From Alphaproteobacteria bacterium (GTDB lineage Bacteria; Pseudomonadota; Alphaproteobacteria; G02398745; G023898745), in NCBI GenBank assembly GCA_023898745.1, contig CP060237.1, positions 868,001-932,000 on the forward strand: DNA of 64,000 nt, read 5' to 3'. Positions 39,523 to 49,179 of this stretch are shown here, piece by piece. The notes beneath the pieces are model-generated. The model was not told the DNA's origin. It did no database searches and saw only the letters and a list, made by a program, of their open reading frames with translations. The position numbers were made by a program, and so were the translations under genes. Within the stretch, counting starts at the first letter, position 1; each line of letters opens with the position of its first letter.

Positions 39523-40536
39523 CTAGTAATTTCTCAACCCTTCCTCAAGAGCATCAATTAAGTCTGGTTTTTCGTCAAACACTCTTTGAGCAGTATCTTT
39601 TAATTTTTCGAACAATTTAGGATCAAGCGTGTCAATTGCAGAAGATACATTTGGCTTAATCCGAAACGTTGTTAGACTTCCGTGTTGATAGCGCCCAAAA
39701 TATGCACTGCGATTTTCTAACCAACTTTCTTCCATCTGGTGAGATCGTTTATAATTTTTATGACGCCCACTTAAGTACTCAAAAGAGCGATCTGAAGCGC
39801 TTAACATTAAGTTTACAAAACGCGTTGACCATTCGCTCATGCTTCCGTGTCCAATATCATCACAGGTGAAATTTACATTGGAATACCCTGCCCCTAAAGA
39901 TAAAACAAAAGCTTTCTTTTTAGGTTCATACAAGGATGCTTCATATAGCATAAAAGCTGTAGGATTGTTCGCAGATGCCATTGCGCCATCAATAAACACA
40001 TCATCTCCAATACATACAGGTGCAAAATATGTAGGAGCAGCTGATGTTGCCCGCGCAACAGTGTACAAATAATAATCTGTGTGTTTCCAAGATTTGAAGG
40101 CTTTTACCTCGTTTGTGCTCGCATTATGCGCAAATACAAGGCATTTCGCTTTTTTGTTTGTTCCAAAAGGATCCGATCCAAAAAGATGGTCTTTTAAACC
40201 AGCATTAATAACATCTTTTTGGTAAGAATATTTTGCGCTAAAAATTCCAAACGACTTAATCCAAAATGGTGGTGGTTCAAAAAACACTTTTAACAAAGTC
40301 TGCTCTAAATGCGTATCCATCATTTCTTGAATATAAAAATCATCCCTATACCCAAACCATTTCAATGGATGTGTTAGTAATAAAGAAGAAATTCCACCAA
40401 TTGAAGTGCCTCCGATATAGTCAAACATATCACGCACAGGCATCTTTAAACGCTTTTCCAGAAGGTTCAAGAAATAAAAATAAAACGCACCTCGCGTTCC
40501 ACCGCCGTCTAAAGATAAAATTCTAACGTGCGACAT
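39523..40536 (-). CDS. patatin-like phospholipase
   Basis: The 337-residue protein has the oxyanion motif DGGGTRG (10-16), the nucleophile Ser45 in GGTSIGG, and the catalytic Asp in FIDGAMASANNP at about 184. These make a complete Ser-Asp dyad, so it should be an active lipid acyl hydrolase (phospholipase A2-like). Homologues in Rickettsia are used to escape or lyse host vacuoles. No signal peptide is visible, as in those effectors. The C-terminal half with RHKNYKRSHQ is family-typical. The upstream stretch is very AT-rich. Confidence 0.9.
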   Translation of the reverse strand: MSHVRILSLDGGGTRGAFYFYFLNLLEKRLKMPVRDMFDYIGGTSIGGISSLLLTHPLKWFGYRDDFYIQEMMDTHLEQTLLKVFFEPPPFWIKSFGIFSAKYSYQKDVINAGLKDHLFGSDPFGTNKKAKCLVFAHNASTNEVKAFKSWKHTDYYLYTVARATSAAPTYFAPVCIGDDVFIDGAMASANNPTAFMLYEASLYEPKKKAFVLSLGAGYSNVNFTCDDIGHGSMSEWSTRFVNLMLSASDRSFEYLSGRHKNYKRSHQMEESWLENRSAYFGRYQHGSLTTFRIKPNVSSAIDTLDPKLFEKLKDTAQRVFDEKPDLIDALEEGLRNY

Positions 40537-40712
40537 AAGTTTGCCAACCTAATGATAAATACTTAGATATAAATATTATATATTAAATTTTAATATAATT
40601 AAATGTTCGAATGTATTAATTAAATAATTAAAAAAAAACTATTTGAATAGAATGCCGTTGTGAGCAATTAAAACACACAACAGGGTTGGAATACACAACC
40701 TTAAACGTAACT

Positions 40713-40877
40713 TTACTTCTTAGGAGATGGCTTTTTTGTCTTAGGAGTTGTTGTCTTTGTTTTTGTTCCTTTTGTTGAAGCTACTTTCATAGCGTGTTTC
40801 CTTTCAATTTTTGCATCCCTTGCAGGTGCAGTTTGTTTATATTTCATTAAACGTGACATACTTTTCTCGCGTTCCAT
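40713..40877 (-). CDS. small basic protein, 54 residues, Lys/Thr/Pro tail
   Basis: The ATG at 40877 has a good GGAGGA ribosome binding site at 40883-40888 and gives 54 residues beginning MEREKSMSRLMKYKQTAPAR, ending in a low-complexity tail (KTKTTTPKTKKPSPKK). The tail resembles histone H1-like DNA-binding tails and that of the small protein at 12025. It is upstream of, and divergent in spacing from, no obvious partner; dnaJ ends the next operon 79 bases beyond. No named family recognised. Confidence 0.6.
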   Translation of the reverse strand: MEREKSMSRLMKYKQTAPARDAKIERKHAMKVASTKGTKTKTTTPKTKKPSPKK

Positions 40878-40955
40878 GGGATTCCTCCATTGCTATATTC
40901 ATCCGATTTAAAATACTTGTCAAGAGTTAAAAAACAGTTAATTACCTTCGTAAAA

Positions 40956-42110
40956 CTATTGGAAAAATTCTTTCAATTTTGCGAAAAATCCTTTGGAATC
41001 TGGGCTGTTATTTCTACTCTTTGACTCTTCTTTGAATGATTGCAATAATTCCGTCTGCTTGCCCGATAAATTCACAGGCGTTTCAACCTGACATTCAATA
41101 ATTAAATCTCCTCTGGTTTGACGTTGCAAAACGGACATGCCTTTGCCGCGCACTTTAATCTTCGCACCATTTTGCGTACCTGCAGGAATAGTAGCCTTCT
41201 GAGTTCCACCTTCAATCAGTGGAACCTCGATTTCTGCACCTAAAGCGCAATCTACCATTGGTATTGGAATCTGACATAACAAATCACTTCCCATACGCTT
41301 GAAAATTTTATGTGGCTTTACCGTTACATATATATACAAGTCTCCAGAAGACCCGCCTCTAAGCCCAGCTTCACCTTTTCCAGCAACGCGAACGCGCATA
41401 TTATCTTCAATACCAGCAGGAATCTTTGCTTCTGTTGTTTTATTTTGCACCGTACGCCCTTGCCCATGACATGTTGGGCATGGATTTTTGATCGTCTTGC
41501 CTGTGCCCTGACATGCGTGACAAGATTGCTCCATCATAAAAAAACCTTGCTGTATACGCACGCGACCTTGCCCACGACATGTTGAACAGTCTTGAAAAGC
41601 GCTTTTATCTTTTGATCCTTTGCCATCACATGTAGAACACGTATCGTTCACGCGATAACTTACACTTTTTGCCACCCCAGAAAATGCCTCTTCCAGAGTA
41701 ATTGAAATATCATAACGCACATCATTGCCATCTTGCTGCATATTTGGCTTACGTTGACGCTGACCCCCGCCAAAAAACTCACCGAAAATGTCACCAAAAA
41801 TATCTGAAGCATTGCCTGAAAATCCACCAGAGAATCCTTCAAAACCTCCAGCGCCACCAAATCCTCCAGCACCTCCTCCTTGACCAAATGCCGCATGCCC
41901 AAACTGATCATATTGCTGACGCTTCTTTGCATCACCTAAAATCTCATAAGCTTCGGACGCTTCTTTGAATTTTTCTTCGGAGTTTTTGTCGCCAGGATTA
42001 CGGTCTGGATGATATTTCATTGCTACCTTGCGGTAGGCTTTTTTAATTTCGTCTGCGCTTGCATTTTTATTTACGCCAAGCGTTGCGTAATAATCCTGTT
42101 TGGCAGCCAT
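40956..42110 (-). CDS. dnaJ: chaperone protein DnaJ (Hsp40)
   Basis: The 384-residue co-chaperone is a full type-I DnaJ. It has a J domain with HPD in [10 protein letters not shown], a Gly/Phe-rich linker ([17 protein letters not shown]), and four zinc-finger repeats [24 protein letters not shown] and CPTCHGQG. The usual C-terminal substrate domains follow. Its start overlaps the dnaK stop by one base, so the pair is translationally coupled under the upstream CIRCE site. Confidence 0.98.
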   Translation of the reverse strand: MAAKQDYYATLGVNKNASADEIKKAYRKVAMKYHPDRNPGDKNSEEKFKEASEAYEILGDAKKRQQYDQFGHAAFGQGGGAGGFGGAGGFEGFSGGFSGNASDIFGDIFGEFFGGGQRQRKPNMQQDGNDVRYDISITLEEAFSGVAKSVSYRVNDTCSTCDGKGSKDKSAFQDCSTCRGQGRVRIQQGFFMMEQSCHACQGTGKTIKNPCPTCHGQGRTVQNKTTEAKIPAGIEDNMRVRVAGKGEAGLRGGSSGDLYIYVTVKPHKIFKRMGSDLLCQIPIPMVDCALGAEIEVPLIEGGTQKATIPAGTQNGAKIKVRGKGMSVLQRQTRGDLIIECQVETPVNLSGKQTELLQSFKEESKSRNNSPDSKGFFAKLKEFFQ

Positions 42111-44011
42111 TATGCGTTGCTATGCGTATCGTCGTTATTATCACTGTCTACAGTTTTTGCATCCTCTCCAGACGGAGCATCAGAACCACCACCCGCTTGT
42201 GCCTGTTGATCTTTATAAATCGCCTCTCCAAGCTTCATGGATGCTTGTGTCAGCTTCTCTGTTGCGTCTTTAATTTCAGACACATCCGCATTTTCTTTTG
42301 CTAAAATCTCTTTCATAGATGTAATATTATCTTCGATATCTTTTTTTACATCTTCAGACACCTTATCACCATGCTCCTTCAAAGAACTCTCTGCTGATGC
42401 AACCAAACCTTCAGCTTGGTTTCTCGCTTCGATTAGCTCTTTCTTTTTCTTATCTTCTTCCTCATGCATCTCTGCATCTTTTTTCATTTTTTCAATCTCT
42501 TCTTCAGATAACCCACCTGATGATTGAATTGTAATTTTCTGCTCTTTACCTGTTCCTTTATCAACAGCAGATACACTTAAAATACCGTTTGCATCCATAT
42601 CGAACGTCACTTCAATCTGCGGAACACCTCTTGGAGCGGGCGCAATAGATTCCAAATTAAATTGCCCTAGACTCTTGTTATCACGAGCCATAGAGCGTTC
42701 ACCTTGATAAACGCTAATTGTCACAGCTGTTTGATTGTCAGCAGCTGTTGAGAAAATTTGACTCTTCTTTGTTGGGATTGTTGTGTTCTTCTCAATCAAT
42801 TTTGAGAAAATACCGCCCATTGTTTCAATACCTAAAGACAAAGGTGTTACATCTAACAACAAGACATCTTTCACATCACCCTTAATGATTCCGCCTTGAA
42901 TTGCCGCACCCGTCGCAACAACTTCATCAGGGTTCACACCAGCAGAAGGCTCCTTTCCGAAAATATCTTTTACGAACTCACGCACTTTTGGCATACGTGT
43001 CATACCACCCACGAGAAGAACTTCACGAATCTCGCTTTTGGAAATTCCTGCATCTTTTAAGGCTGTTGTGCATGCTTTTTCTGTTCTTTCAATCAGATCC
43101 TTGACCATGCCTTCATACTTTGCGCGTGAAAGCTTAAGCAACAAATGCTTTGGACCAGATGCGTCTGCTGTTATGAATGGTAAATTAATTTCTGTTTCTA
43201 CAGAGGACGAAAGCTCGATCTTCGCTTTTTCTGCCGCTTCTTTTAAACGTTGCAAGGCTAGCTTATCCTTACCAAGATCCATACCCTCAGACTTCTTGAA
43301 TTCCTCAATCATCCAATCAATAATTCTTTGATCGAAGTCTCCTCCACCAAGGTCTGTATCTCCACTTGTGGATTTCACTTCAAAAACTCCATCTCCAAGC
43401 TCTAGGATAGAAACGTCGAACGTTCCACCACCAAGGTCATACACTGCGATATAGCCTTCTTTATTTTTCTCTGTATCAATACCATATGCCAGAGCCGCTG
43501 CTGTGGGTTCGTTGATAATTCTTAATACATTCAAGCCTGCAATTGCACCTGCATCTTTTGTTGCTTGACGTTGCGCATCATTAAAATAAGCAGGAACCGT
43601 GATCACTGCATCTGTAACTTTTTCACCCAAAAAGTTTTCTGCTGTTTCTTTCATTTTTGTCAAAATGAATGCACCAATCTGGGATGGACTATACCTTTCT
43701 TTATCAATTTCAAACCATGCATCACCATTATCATGTTCCACAACTTTATATGGCAATTTATCTACAGTAGATTTGATGCTTTTAAATTTCTTACCAATAA
43801 ATCGCTTGGATTCATAAATTGTATTGGCTGGGTTTGTGACTGCTTGACGCTTTGCTGGACCGCCAACTAATTTTTCGCCATTTTTGAATGCGACAATCGA
43901 AGGTGTTGTTCTCGCGCCTTCAGCATTCTCTAAGACGCGCGCTTTTGAACCTTCCATAATCGCAACACATGAGTTTGTTGTTCCTAAGTCTATTCCGATT
44001 ACTTTTGACAT
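42110..44011 (-). CDS. dnaK: chaperone protein DnaK (Hsp70)
   Basis: The 633-residue Hsp70 has [13 protein letters not shown], the phosphate-2 [15 protein letters not shown], the adenosine block [11 protein letters not shown] and the substrate-binding domain beginning [11 protein letters not shown]. The C-terminal lid ends in a disordered Asp/Ser-rich tail ([11 protein letters not shown]) rather than the common EEVKD-type end. A GGAGG ribosome binding site precedes ATG 44011. A CIRCE site upstream indicates HrcA repression together with groESL. Confidence 0.98.
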   Translation of the reverse strand: MSKVIGIDLGTTNSCVAIMEGSKARVLENAEGARTTPSIVAFKNGEKLVGGPAKRQAVTNPANTIYESKRFIGKKFKSIKSTVDKLPYKVVEHDNGDAWFEIDKERYSPSQIGAFILTKMKETAENFLGEKVTDAVITVPAYFNDAQRQATKDAGAIAGLNVLRIINEPTAAALAYGIDTEKNKEGYIAVYDLGGGTFDVSILELGDGVFEVKSTSGDTDLGGGDFDQRIIDWMIEEFKKSEGMDLGKDKLALQRLKEAAEKAKIELSSSVETEINLPFITADASGPKHLLLKLSRAKYEGMVKDLIERTEKACTTALKDAGISKSEIREVLLVGGMTRMPKVREFVKDIFGKEPSAGVNPDEVVATGAAIQGGIIKGDVKDVLLLDVTPLSLGIETMGGIFSKLIEKNTTIPTKKSQIFSTAADNQTAVTISVYQGERSMARDNKSLGQFNLESIAPAPRGVPQIEVTFDMDANGILSVSAVDKGTGKEQKITIQSSGGLSEEEIEKMKKDAEMHEEEDKKKKELIEARNQAEGLVASAESSLKEHGDKVSEDVKKDIEDNITSMKEILAKENADVSEIKDATEKLTQASMKLGEAIYKDQQAQAGGGSDAPSGEDAKTVDSDNNDDTHSNA

Positions 44012-44052
44012 TGTAAACCTCCAATTAAAGTGTTTTCCCCTTTTACACCATA

Positions 44053-44093
44053 ATTATGACATGTTTTTAGCACTCGTTCAACTAGAGTGCTAA
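44053..44093 (-). promoter_or_regulatory. CIRCE operator overlapping the dnaK promoter
   Basis: TTAGCACTC (44067-44075), nine bases and GAGTGCTAA (44085-44093) form a perfect CIRCE. On the minus strand TTGAAC (44076-44081) and CATAAT (44053-44058), 17 bases apart, make a promoter whose -35 sits inside the CIRCE spacer. HrcA bound here would block RNA polymerase directly. Confidence 0.9.
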
Positions 44094-44116
44094 AAAATAA
44101 AAATTATTGGAGGACT

Positions 44117-45616
44117 TTAATTCTGCGCTTGACCTGCGGAGTGATTTGTAAGAGCGCTATTCGCATCTTCCGCACATTTTGCTAGCGATTGCATCATCTT
44201 GTCTACATAAGCTTGGAAAGCTTCGTGTGAATCAATTTTTGCTTCAGTTGGTTGGTCTGCTAGCCTATGTTTGGTTTGCGACAAATTAAAATAAGAATCA
44301 AATAACGATCTGCGCAGCCATAGGAACGTTGGGATGGTTCGTTCTTGAGGGTTTAAATCTTCCTTCGGATCATACTGAGTAAATACAACCGCTAACTCGC
44401 TTTGCCTTAATATTATATATTCAGTTCGCTGAATTTTTTCCAACTCGTTTATTATGGGGCGCATTTCTTCATCTAACTTCTCATTAGGAGTGCTCATAAC
44501 CTCTTTTGGGGCACGAAGTGTGCTTAATTTTTGCTTTAACTTAGCAGTCAACGCTCGTTTTGTAGCTTCAACACTATCTTGAAAGTAAGGCAAATCTTTC
44601 AATGGTGACTTTTCTTTTGCTAAAACACTGAAATCAAAACTTTCTGGATTATCCAAAAGACTACTGTCTAACAGTCCAGGAGACTCATGCAGAAGATAAA
44701 ACAAACTTACCAGCAACTCATTATAACTGTTGGTCGTGCTATCATCCATTTTCTTCTTTTCTCTCGCAAGAGCTTCTTTAAAATAACTAGTAAAGCGCTC
44801 CCATCTAGATATTGCTTCATTATATAACCTATCTACCTCATCACTTAAGACTTCAAAACGCTCTCGCCCTAATTGTTTGAAAATCCAATTTGAAATGCAG
44901 CCCTCAAAGTTTATAAGAAAGTTTTGATAATGAAAATGATCATGCGTCGCAGCTAACACTGTAGGCATTTTAGCAAATTTGCTTGAAAAACCATGCGCAG
45001 TGATTGGGTAGCCAGCAATCAAACATTTACCATCCAATAACCCATGAACAATCTCTTCAAGAGTTATTCCTTCAGACCGCACTACTGGCAAAACACGCTG
45101 GAATAATTTGCAATCTAATTGACGTTCTATTGCATCAAACACCTCGCGCTGCAAGACAACCTCATTTCCAAGATCGTCTTTTATAATCCTACTTCTTGCC
45201 AAAGGGACAGGCTCAAGCACTCCAACTATGTTTTCAAGCGAGTTATTGTCGAACACATTCCTCGAAAAAAGCATAAAACTTGCGTCTTTCACATCCTGAT
45301 GCAATGAACTCTCTACTCTTAACGTTAAAAGCCAAGTAGCATAATGCAGAAGATATTTTTGCACATATTCGGGTAGGTTCAATTTACCAAGCTGGAACAC
45401 ATCATTTAATGTAGGCGCCCGCCCTAAACCCTTAGCAAACAATTCTAAAAAATAGTTGTCATGCCTTTGCAAAGACATATCTGAACAATCCACCCCTTGC
45501 TCACGAAAAAATCCAATATCATTCCAAGAACTTGCACTTCTAACTTCTGCAGCACTAGTACTTGCATCCACCGCACTACCAAAAATAAAATTTGTTAATA
45601 ACATCAAAAAAACCAA
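44117..45616 (-). CDS. orphan protein with signal peptide, probably secreted
   Basis: I do not recognise this 499-residue protein. It begins MVFLMLLTNFIFGSAVDAST, a short Sec-type signal with a likely cut after an Ala near residue 15-20. The mature part is largely helical with no membrane segments, a HDHFHYQN cluster near residue 230 and charged coiled stretches (ALAREKKKMDD, KLKQKLSTLR) in the second half. It is therefore periplasmic or exported, as a host-directed factor would be. It ends 24 bases from the dnaK CIRCE but is read toward dnaK, so read-through into the heat-shock operon is possible. Confidence 0.55.
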   Translation of the reverse strand: MVFLMLLTNFIFGSAVDASTSAAEVRSASSWNDIGFFREQGVDCSDMSLQRHDNYFLELFAKGLGRAPTLNDVFQLGKLNLPEYVQKYLLHYATWLLTLRVESSLHQDVKDASFMLFSRNVFDNNSLENIVGVLEPVPLARSRIIKDDLGNEVVLQREVFDAIERQLDCKLFQRVLPVVRSEGITLEEIVHGLLDGKCLIAGYPITAHGFSSKFAKMPTVLAATHDHFHYQNFLINFEGCISNWIFKQLGRERFEVLSDEVDRLYNEAISRWERFTSYFKEALAREKKKMDDSTTNSYNELLVSLFYLLHESPGLLDSSLLDNPESFDFSVLAKEKSPLKDLPYFQDSVEATKRALTAKLKQKLSTLRAPKEVMSTPNEKLDEEMRPIINELEKIQRTEYIILRQSELAVVFTQYDPKEDLNPQERTIPTFLWLRRSLFDSYFNLSQTKHRLADQPTEAKIDSHEAFQAYVDKMMQSLAKCAEDANSALTNHSAGQAQN

Positions 45617-45699
45617 ATAGGTTAACTTATTAGAATTAATGGTAAATCAATTTCAAAAAACAAGTCTACTAGATTAAGCAAATAACATCGGTTTTTTTC

Positions 45700-45728
45700 T
45701 TGGGTTGATAAGATATTTCGTGTAAAAT
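45700..45728 (+). promoter_or_regulatory. possible promoter of thyX
   Basis: TTGGGT (45700-45705) and TAAAAT (45723-45728) are 17 bases apart and 33 bases before the thyX ATG. The -35 is weak. Confidence 0.4.
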
Positions 45729-45761
45729 CCACCTATAGAGAATTCATATAGATAAACACAC

Positions 45762-46637
45762 ATGTCAAAAATTACACCAACAGGCGATATAGAACAACGC
45801 GTTCAATCTCCTGAATTAGACAAAATCCTGGGTCAAGAGTTTAAAATTTTAGATCATGGATTTATTCGTGTTGTGGACTATATGGGAACAGATAGCTCTA
45901 TTGTACAAGCGGCACGTGTATCTTATGGAAAAGGTACGAAACAGCTTTCTCAAGATAGAGGATTGATTCACTATTTACTACGCCATAAACACACAACGCC
46001 GTTTGAAATGTGTGAAATTAAACTGCATGTTAAAATGCCTATTTTCGTTGCGCGTCAGTGGATTCGCCACCGTACAGCTAATATAAACGAGTATTCTGCA
46101 CGATATTCTATATTAGATAACGAATTTTATATTCCACGTCCTGAGGATATTTCCACACAATCTGCTGTAAACAAACAGTGTCGCGAGACAGAGCCTTTGC
46201 CAAAAGAACAATCTGATAAAATTATCGAGATTCTATCTGGTAATGCAGCTCAATCTTATGAACAGTATGAATCATTGATTAATGACTACGACCTTGCAAG
46301 AGAACTTGCGCGCGCAAACTTACCAATTAACGTATATACACAAATGTATTGGAAAATTGACCTGCACAACCTTATGCACTTCGTAAAATTAAGAGCCGAT
46401 CCGCATTCACAATACGAAATTCGTGTTTACGCTGAAGTTATGCAAGATATTATTGCAAAATGGGTTCCTTTAACATATGAGGCCTTTATGAATTATTCTG
46501 TTAACGGGCAAAACTTCTCAGATGAAGCAGTAAAAGCGCTTAAACGTATGCTAAAGGGTGAGAAAATCACACAAGAAGATACAAAAATGTCAAAGAGAGA
46601 GTGGGATGAATTTCAGGAGGCTTTGGACTTAGTATAG
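45762..46637 (+). CDS. thyX: flavin-dependent thymidylate synthase
   Basis: ThyX makes dTMP from dUMP using methylene-THF and reduced FAD. The signature RHR-X7-S is present as [11 protein letters not shown] (102-112), followed by ARYS. The 291-residue length and the closing blocks ([19 protein letters not shown]) fit ThyX enzymes of alphaproteobacteria. With dcd and folD it covers dTMP synthesis. It replaces classical ThyA, as is common in reduced alphaproteobacterial genomes. A family-1 repeat follows the stop. Confidence 0.97.
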   Translation: MSKITPTGDIEQRVQSPELDKILGQEFKILDHGFIRVVDYMGTDSSIVQAARVSYGKGTKQLSQDRGLIHYLLRHKHTTPFEMCEIKLHVKMPIFVARQWIRHRTANINEYSARYSILDNEFYIPRPEDISTQSAVNKQCRETEPLPKEQSDKIIEILSGNAAQSYEQYESLINDYDLARELARANLPINVYTQMYWKIDLHNLMHFVKLRADPHSQYEIRVYAEVMQDIIAKWVPLTYEAFMNYSVNGQNFSDEAVKALKRMLKGEKITQEDTKMSKREWDEFQEALDLV

Positions 46638-46642
46638 GAACT

Positions 46643-46729
46643 TGTCATCACGAGGAGCGCAGCGACCTGGTGATCCATCATAGATTGCCACGCCGCCTTC
46701 GCTAAAGCTGCGGCACGCTCGCAATGACG
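46643..46729. repeat. palindromic element, family 1 (complete copy)
   Basis: It begins TTGTCATCACGAGG and ends CTCGCAATGACGA. The first inner arm is GGAGCGCAGCGACC and the second, CGCCGCCTTCGC and GCTGCGGCACG, pairs through GCCGC and GCGGC. It lies between convergent thyX and clpX, whose 3' end (GTCATCTTGAGG on the minus strand) also resembles a repeat arm. Confidence 0.8.
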
Positions 46730-46742
46730 ATACGCTATATCC

Positions 46743-48035
46743 TCAAGATGACAACTTCTTGTTCGCTGAAGGACTTTTTACTTTTTTATTGATCGCTTTA
46801 TTTTTTTCTTTTTCTTTTAAATCAATCACAGGTGTTTTTTCGACCATATCTTTTGTAATGCGAACTGTTTTTTGTTCTTTGGACGGCGCTTCAAACATCA
46901 TATCAAGTAAAATATTTTCCATAATCGCCCGCAAACCTCTTGCGCCGGTATTTTGCACTAAAGCTTTTTTTGCAATCGCATGCACCGCGTCATTATCGAT
47001 AGTTAGTTCCACATTATCTAACTTAAACAAAGTTTTGTACTGCTTGATCAGAGCATTCTTTGGTTGTGTCAAAATATCAATCAATACCTCCTCTGTAAGC
47101 TCTTCTAGAGTTGCGATGACAGGTAAACGACCAACAAATTCTGGGATAAGGCCATATTTCACCAAATCGTGCGTCTCAATATTTTTCAACAATTCAAACG
47201 TTGGTGTTGTATCTTTTTTATGCACCGCAGCGTTGAATCCAATACTGCCCTTTTGAACACGATTTCTGATGATTGTTTCCACACCAGAAAATGCACCACC
47301 GCAAATAAAGAGAATATTTGTTGTGTCAACCTGTAAGAACTCCTGTTGGGGATGTTTTCTGCCACCTTGTGGCGGAACAGATGCTACAGTGCCTTCCATA
47401 ATTTTGAGAAGAGCTTGTTGCACACCCTCTCCAGAAACATCTCTTGTAATAGACGGATTCTCAGATTTTCTTGAAATCTTATCAACTTCGTCAATATACA
47501 CAATACCTTGTTGAGCTTTCTCCACGTTATAATCTGCAGCTTGAAGCAATTTCAAGATAATATTTTCAACATCTTCACCAACATAACCTGCTTCTGTTAG
47601 TGTTGTTGCATCAGCCACTGTAAATGGCACATCCAAAATACGTGCCAACGTTTGCGCTAATAGTGTTTTACCTGACCCTGTTGGTCCTAACAATAAGATA
47701 TTAGATTTCGCTAGTTCAATATTTTCTTCAGAGTAATCATTAAAGAGACGTTTGTAGTGGTTATACACGGCAACAGAGAGAACTTTTTTCGCATGATCTT
47801 GACCAATAACATAGTTGTCTAAGGCTTTATAGATCTCTTTCGGCTTTGGCAAAGTCTCGGAGGTTTTTGCCTTTTGTGGCGCTATATCCTCTTCTTCATG
47901 AACAATATCATTACAAAGATCAACGCATTCGTTGCAAATGAAAACAGCTGGGCCCGCAATAAGCTTTCTCACTTCATTCTGACTTTTGCCACAAAATGAA
48001 CAAAAAAGCAGTCCACCGTTTGTATTTCTCGTCAT
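46743..48035 (-). CDS. clpX: ATP-dependent Clp protease ATP-binding subunit ClpX
   Basis: ClpX unfolds tagged proteins and feeds them to ClpP. The 430-residue protein has the zinc-binding CSFCGKSQ and CNECVDLC, Walker A GPTGSGKT, Walker [10 protein letters not shown], the pore loop region VGEDVENI and sensor-2 TGARGLRAI. It lies 69 bases after clpP on the same strand, the normal order. Its last residues (KKLSS and stop) fall in a word, GTCATCTTGAGG, that resembles an arm of the family-2 repeat. Confidence 0.97.
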   Translation of the reverse strand: MTRNTNGGLLFCSFCGKSQNEVRKLIAGPAVFICNECVDLCNDIVHEEEDIAPQKAKTSETLPKPKEIYKALDNYVIGQDHAKKVLSVAVYNHYKRLFNDYSEENIELAKSNILLLGPTGSGKTLLAQTLARILDVPFTVADATTLTEAGYVGEDVENIILKLLQAADYNVEKAQQGIVYIDEVDKISRKSENPSITRDVSGEGVQQALLKIMEGTVASVPPQGGRKHPQQEFLQVDTTNILFICGGAFSGVETIIRNRVQKGSIGFNAAVHKKDTTPTFELLKNIETHDLVKYGLIPEFVGRLPVIATLEELTEEVLIDILTQPKNALIKQYKTLFKLDNVELTIDNDAVHAIAKKALVQNTGARGLRAIMENILLDMMFEAPSKEQKTVRITKDMVEKTPVIDLKEKEKNKAINKKVKSPSANKKLSS

Positions 48036-48104
48036 ATCGTCTCCATCTCCTAAAGTTTGATCTTAGTTCCTATGCTACTGTGGCAAATTCAGGTTAACAA
48101 AAAG

Positions 48105-48713
48105 TTATATGGATTTTAAAGCCATATCAACTCTTTTTTCTATGACTTCGTCGACCAACCCAAACTTCAAAGCATCATCTGCGCTTAAGAATGTATCACG
48201 CTCTAAGGCTGTTTTAATCTTAGAAATTGACTGTCCAGTAAAATCAGCATACATTGCATAAAGTGTTTCTCTTGATTTCAACATTTCTTCTATTTGAATC
48301 TTCATATCACTTGCTTGGCCCCTTGCGCCACCATGGGGTTGATGGATCATTACGCGACTATTTTTTAAGGCATAACGCTTACCTTTTGTGCCGCCCGCAA
48401 GAAGCAACGAACCTCCTGAACACGCTTGCCCTATACAAACCGTATAGACATCTGGAGTAATGAAGTTCATTGTATCCAGCATGGCAAAGGTTGATGAAAC
48501 CACGCCTCCTGGAGAGTTGATATAGAGATAAATAGGCGCTTCTGGATTCTCAGCTTCCAAAAACAAAAGTTGTGCTGAAATCAATGATGCAACATCATCA
48601 TTAATCTCACCTGTTAAAAAGATAATACGCTCCCTCAATAGGCGAGAATATATATCATATGCCCTTTCACCTCTACCGGATTGCTCAATAACTGTTGGTA
48701 CAAGATAACCCAA
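48105..48713 (-). CDS. clpP: ATP-dependent Clp protease proteolytic subunit
   Basis: The 202-residue serine protease subunit forms the tetradecameric chamber. The catalytic Ser99 is in [10 protein letters not shown] (usual GQAASMGA), the His is in [16 protein letters not shown], and the Asp is in the [19 protein letters not shown] block. The Cys and Gly around the nucleophile differ from most ClpP but keep the Ser. It is upstream of clpX; the trigger-factor gene that often precedes it is absent. Confidence 0.97.
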   Translation of the reverse strand: MGYLVPTVIEQSGRGERAYDIYSRLLRERIIFLTGEINDDVASLISAQLLFLEAENPEAPIYLYINSPGGVVSSTFAMLDTMNFITPDVYTVCIGQACSGGSLLLAGGTKGKRYALKNSRVMIHQPHGGARGQASDMKIQIEEMLKSRETLYAMYADFTGQSISKIKTALERDTFLSADDALKFGLVDEVIEKRVDMALKSI

Positions 48714-48865
48714 AACTGCATGCTCTTCATCTGATCATACTAAAGTATGTCACGTTTTTTTTGTCGTGACTATAGAGAGTATAAAATTTTGTAAGTTTTT
48801 GTGAGTACAACACTTGTATTTAGAATATATTTACTTTTTATTAAGATTTCAAATATTCGCACAGT

Positions 48866-48935
48866 CGTCATCACGAGGAGCGTAGCGACATGGTGATCCA
48901 TAGATGGCCACGCGCTCTAACGAACGTTCGCGATC
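48866..48935. repeat. palindromic element, family 1
   Basis: It begins CGTCATCACGAGGAGCGTAG and continues GGTGATCCATAGATGGCCACG. The right end is altered: an inner arm CGAACGTTCG is palindromic but the terminal ATGACG is lost. Confidence 0.75.
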
Positions 48936-48968
48936 TGATTCATCCCTCACGAATTAAATATGTGCAGA

Positions 48969-49055
48969 CGTCATCACGAGCCTTGCGAAGCAAGGCGTGG
49001 TGAGCTAGAAAAACATGGATGGCCACGATTTTCTTTCGAAAATCTCGCCATGACA
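48969..49055. repeat. palindromic element, family 1 with long arms
   Basis: It begins CGTCATCACGAGCC and ends CTCGCCATGACAG. Inner arms are GCCTTGCGAAGCAAGGC (a 7-bp hairpin) and GATTTTCTTTCGAAAATC. A 13-base insertion (AGCTAGAAAAACA region) separates the core words GTGGTG and TGGATGGCCACG. Confidence 0.8.
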
Positions 49056-49151
49056 GTCGTGATCCTTATATTTCTCTATCAATTTCTCCAGAAGAAAAGC
49101 TTACATGGTTAAGCGTTTAGGACTTTTTTGGATTTTAGAAAATTCGTGGGG

Positions 49152-49175
49152 ATGCGTCAGCTCGTAATGACGCAT
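49152..49175. repeat. 8-bp perfect hairpin next to the trmD stop
   Basis: ATGCGTCA and TGACGCAT flank GCTCGTAA, five bases beyond the trmD stop. The words GTCA and TGACG recall repeat ends, so it may be a minimal element. No T-run follows in the trmD direction. Confidence 0.4.
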
Positions 49176-49179
49176 GCGG

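Larger units (their letters stand above)
48714..49179. other. 466-base gene-free region with two family-1 elements
   Basis: This stretch between trmD and clpP (both minus strand) carries two family-1 elements (48866-48935 and 48969-49055) and a small perfect hairpin (49152-49175). The first 150 bases upstream of clpP should hold its promoter, but no convincing -35/-10 pair stands out. No coding frame or RNA gene is recognised. Confidence 0.6.

Noticed and set aside
42237..42527. Open frames antisense to dnaK, groEL, ileS, atpD and other conserved genes
   Set aside because: They are Ser/Phe/Leu-rich shadows of strongly supported genes on the other strand, with no recognisable motifs.
48866..49055. 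Two neighbouring repeats considered as a CRISPR array
   Set aside because: There are only two unequal copies, with internal hairpins, no regular spacers and no cas genes.
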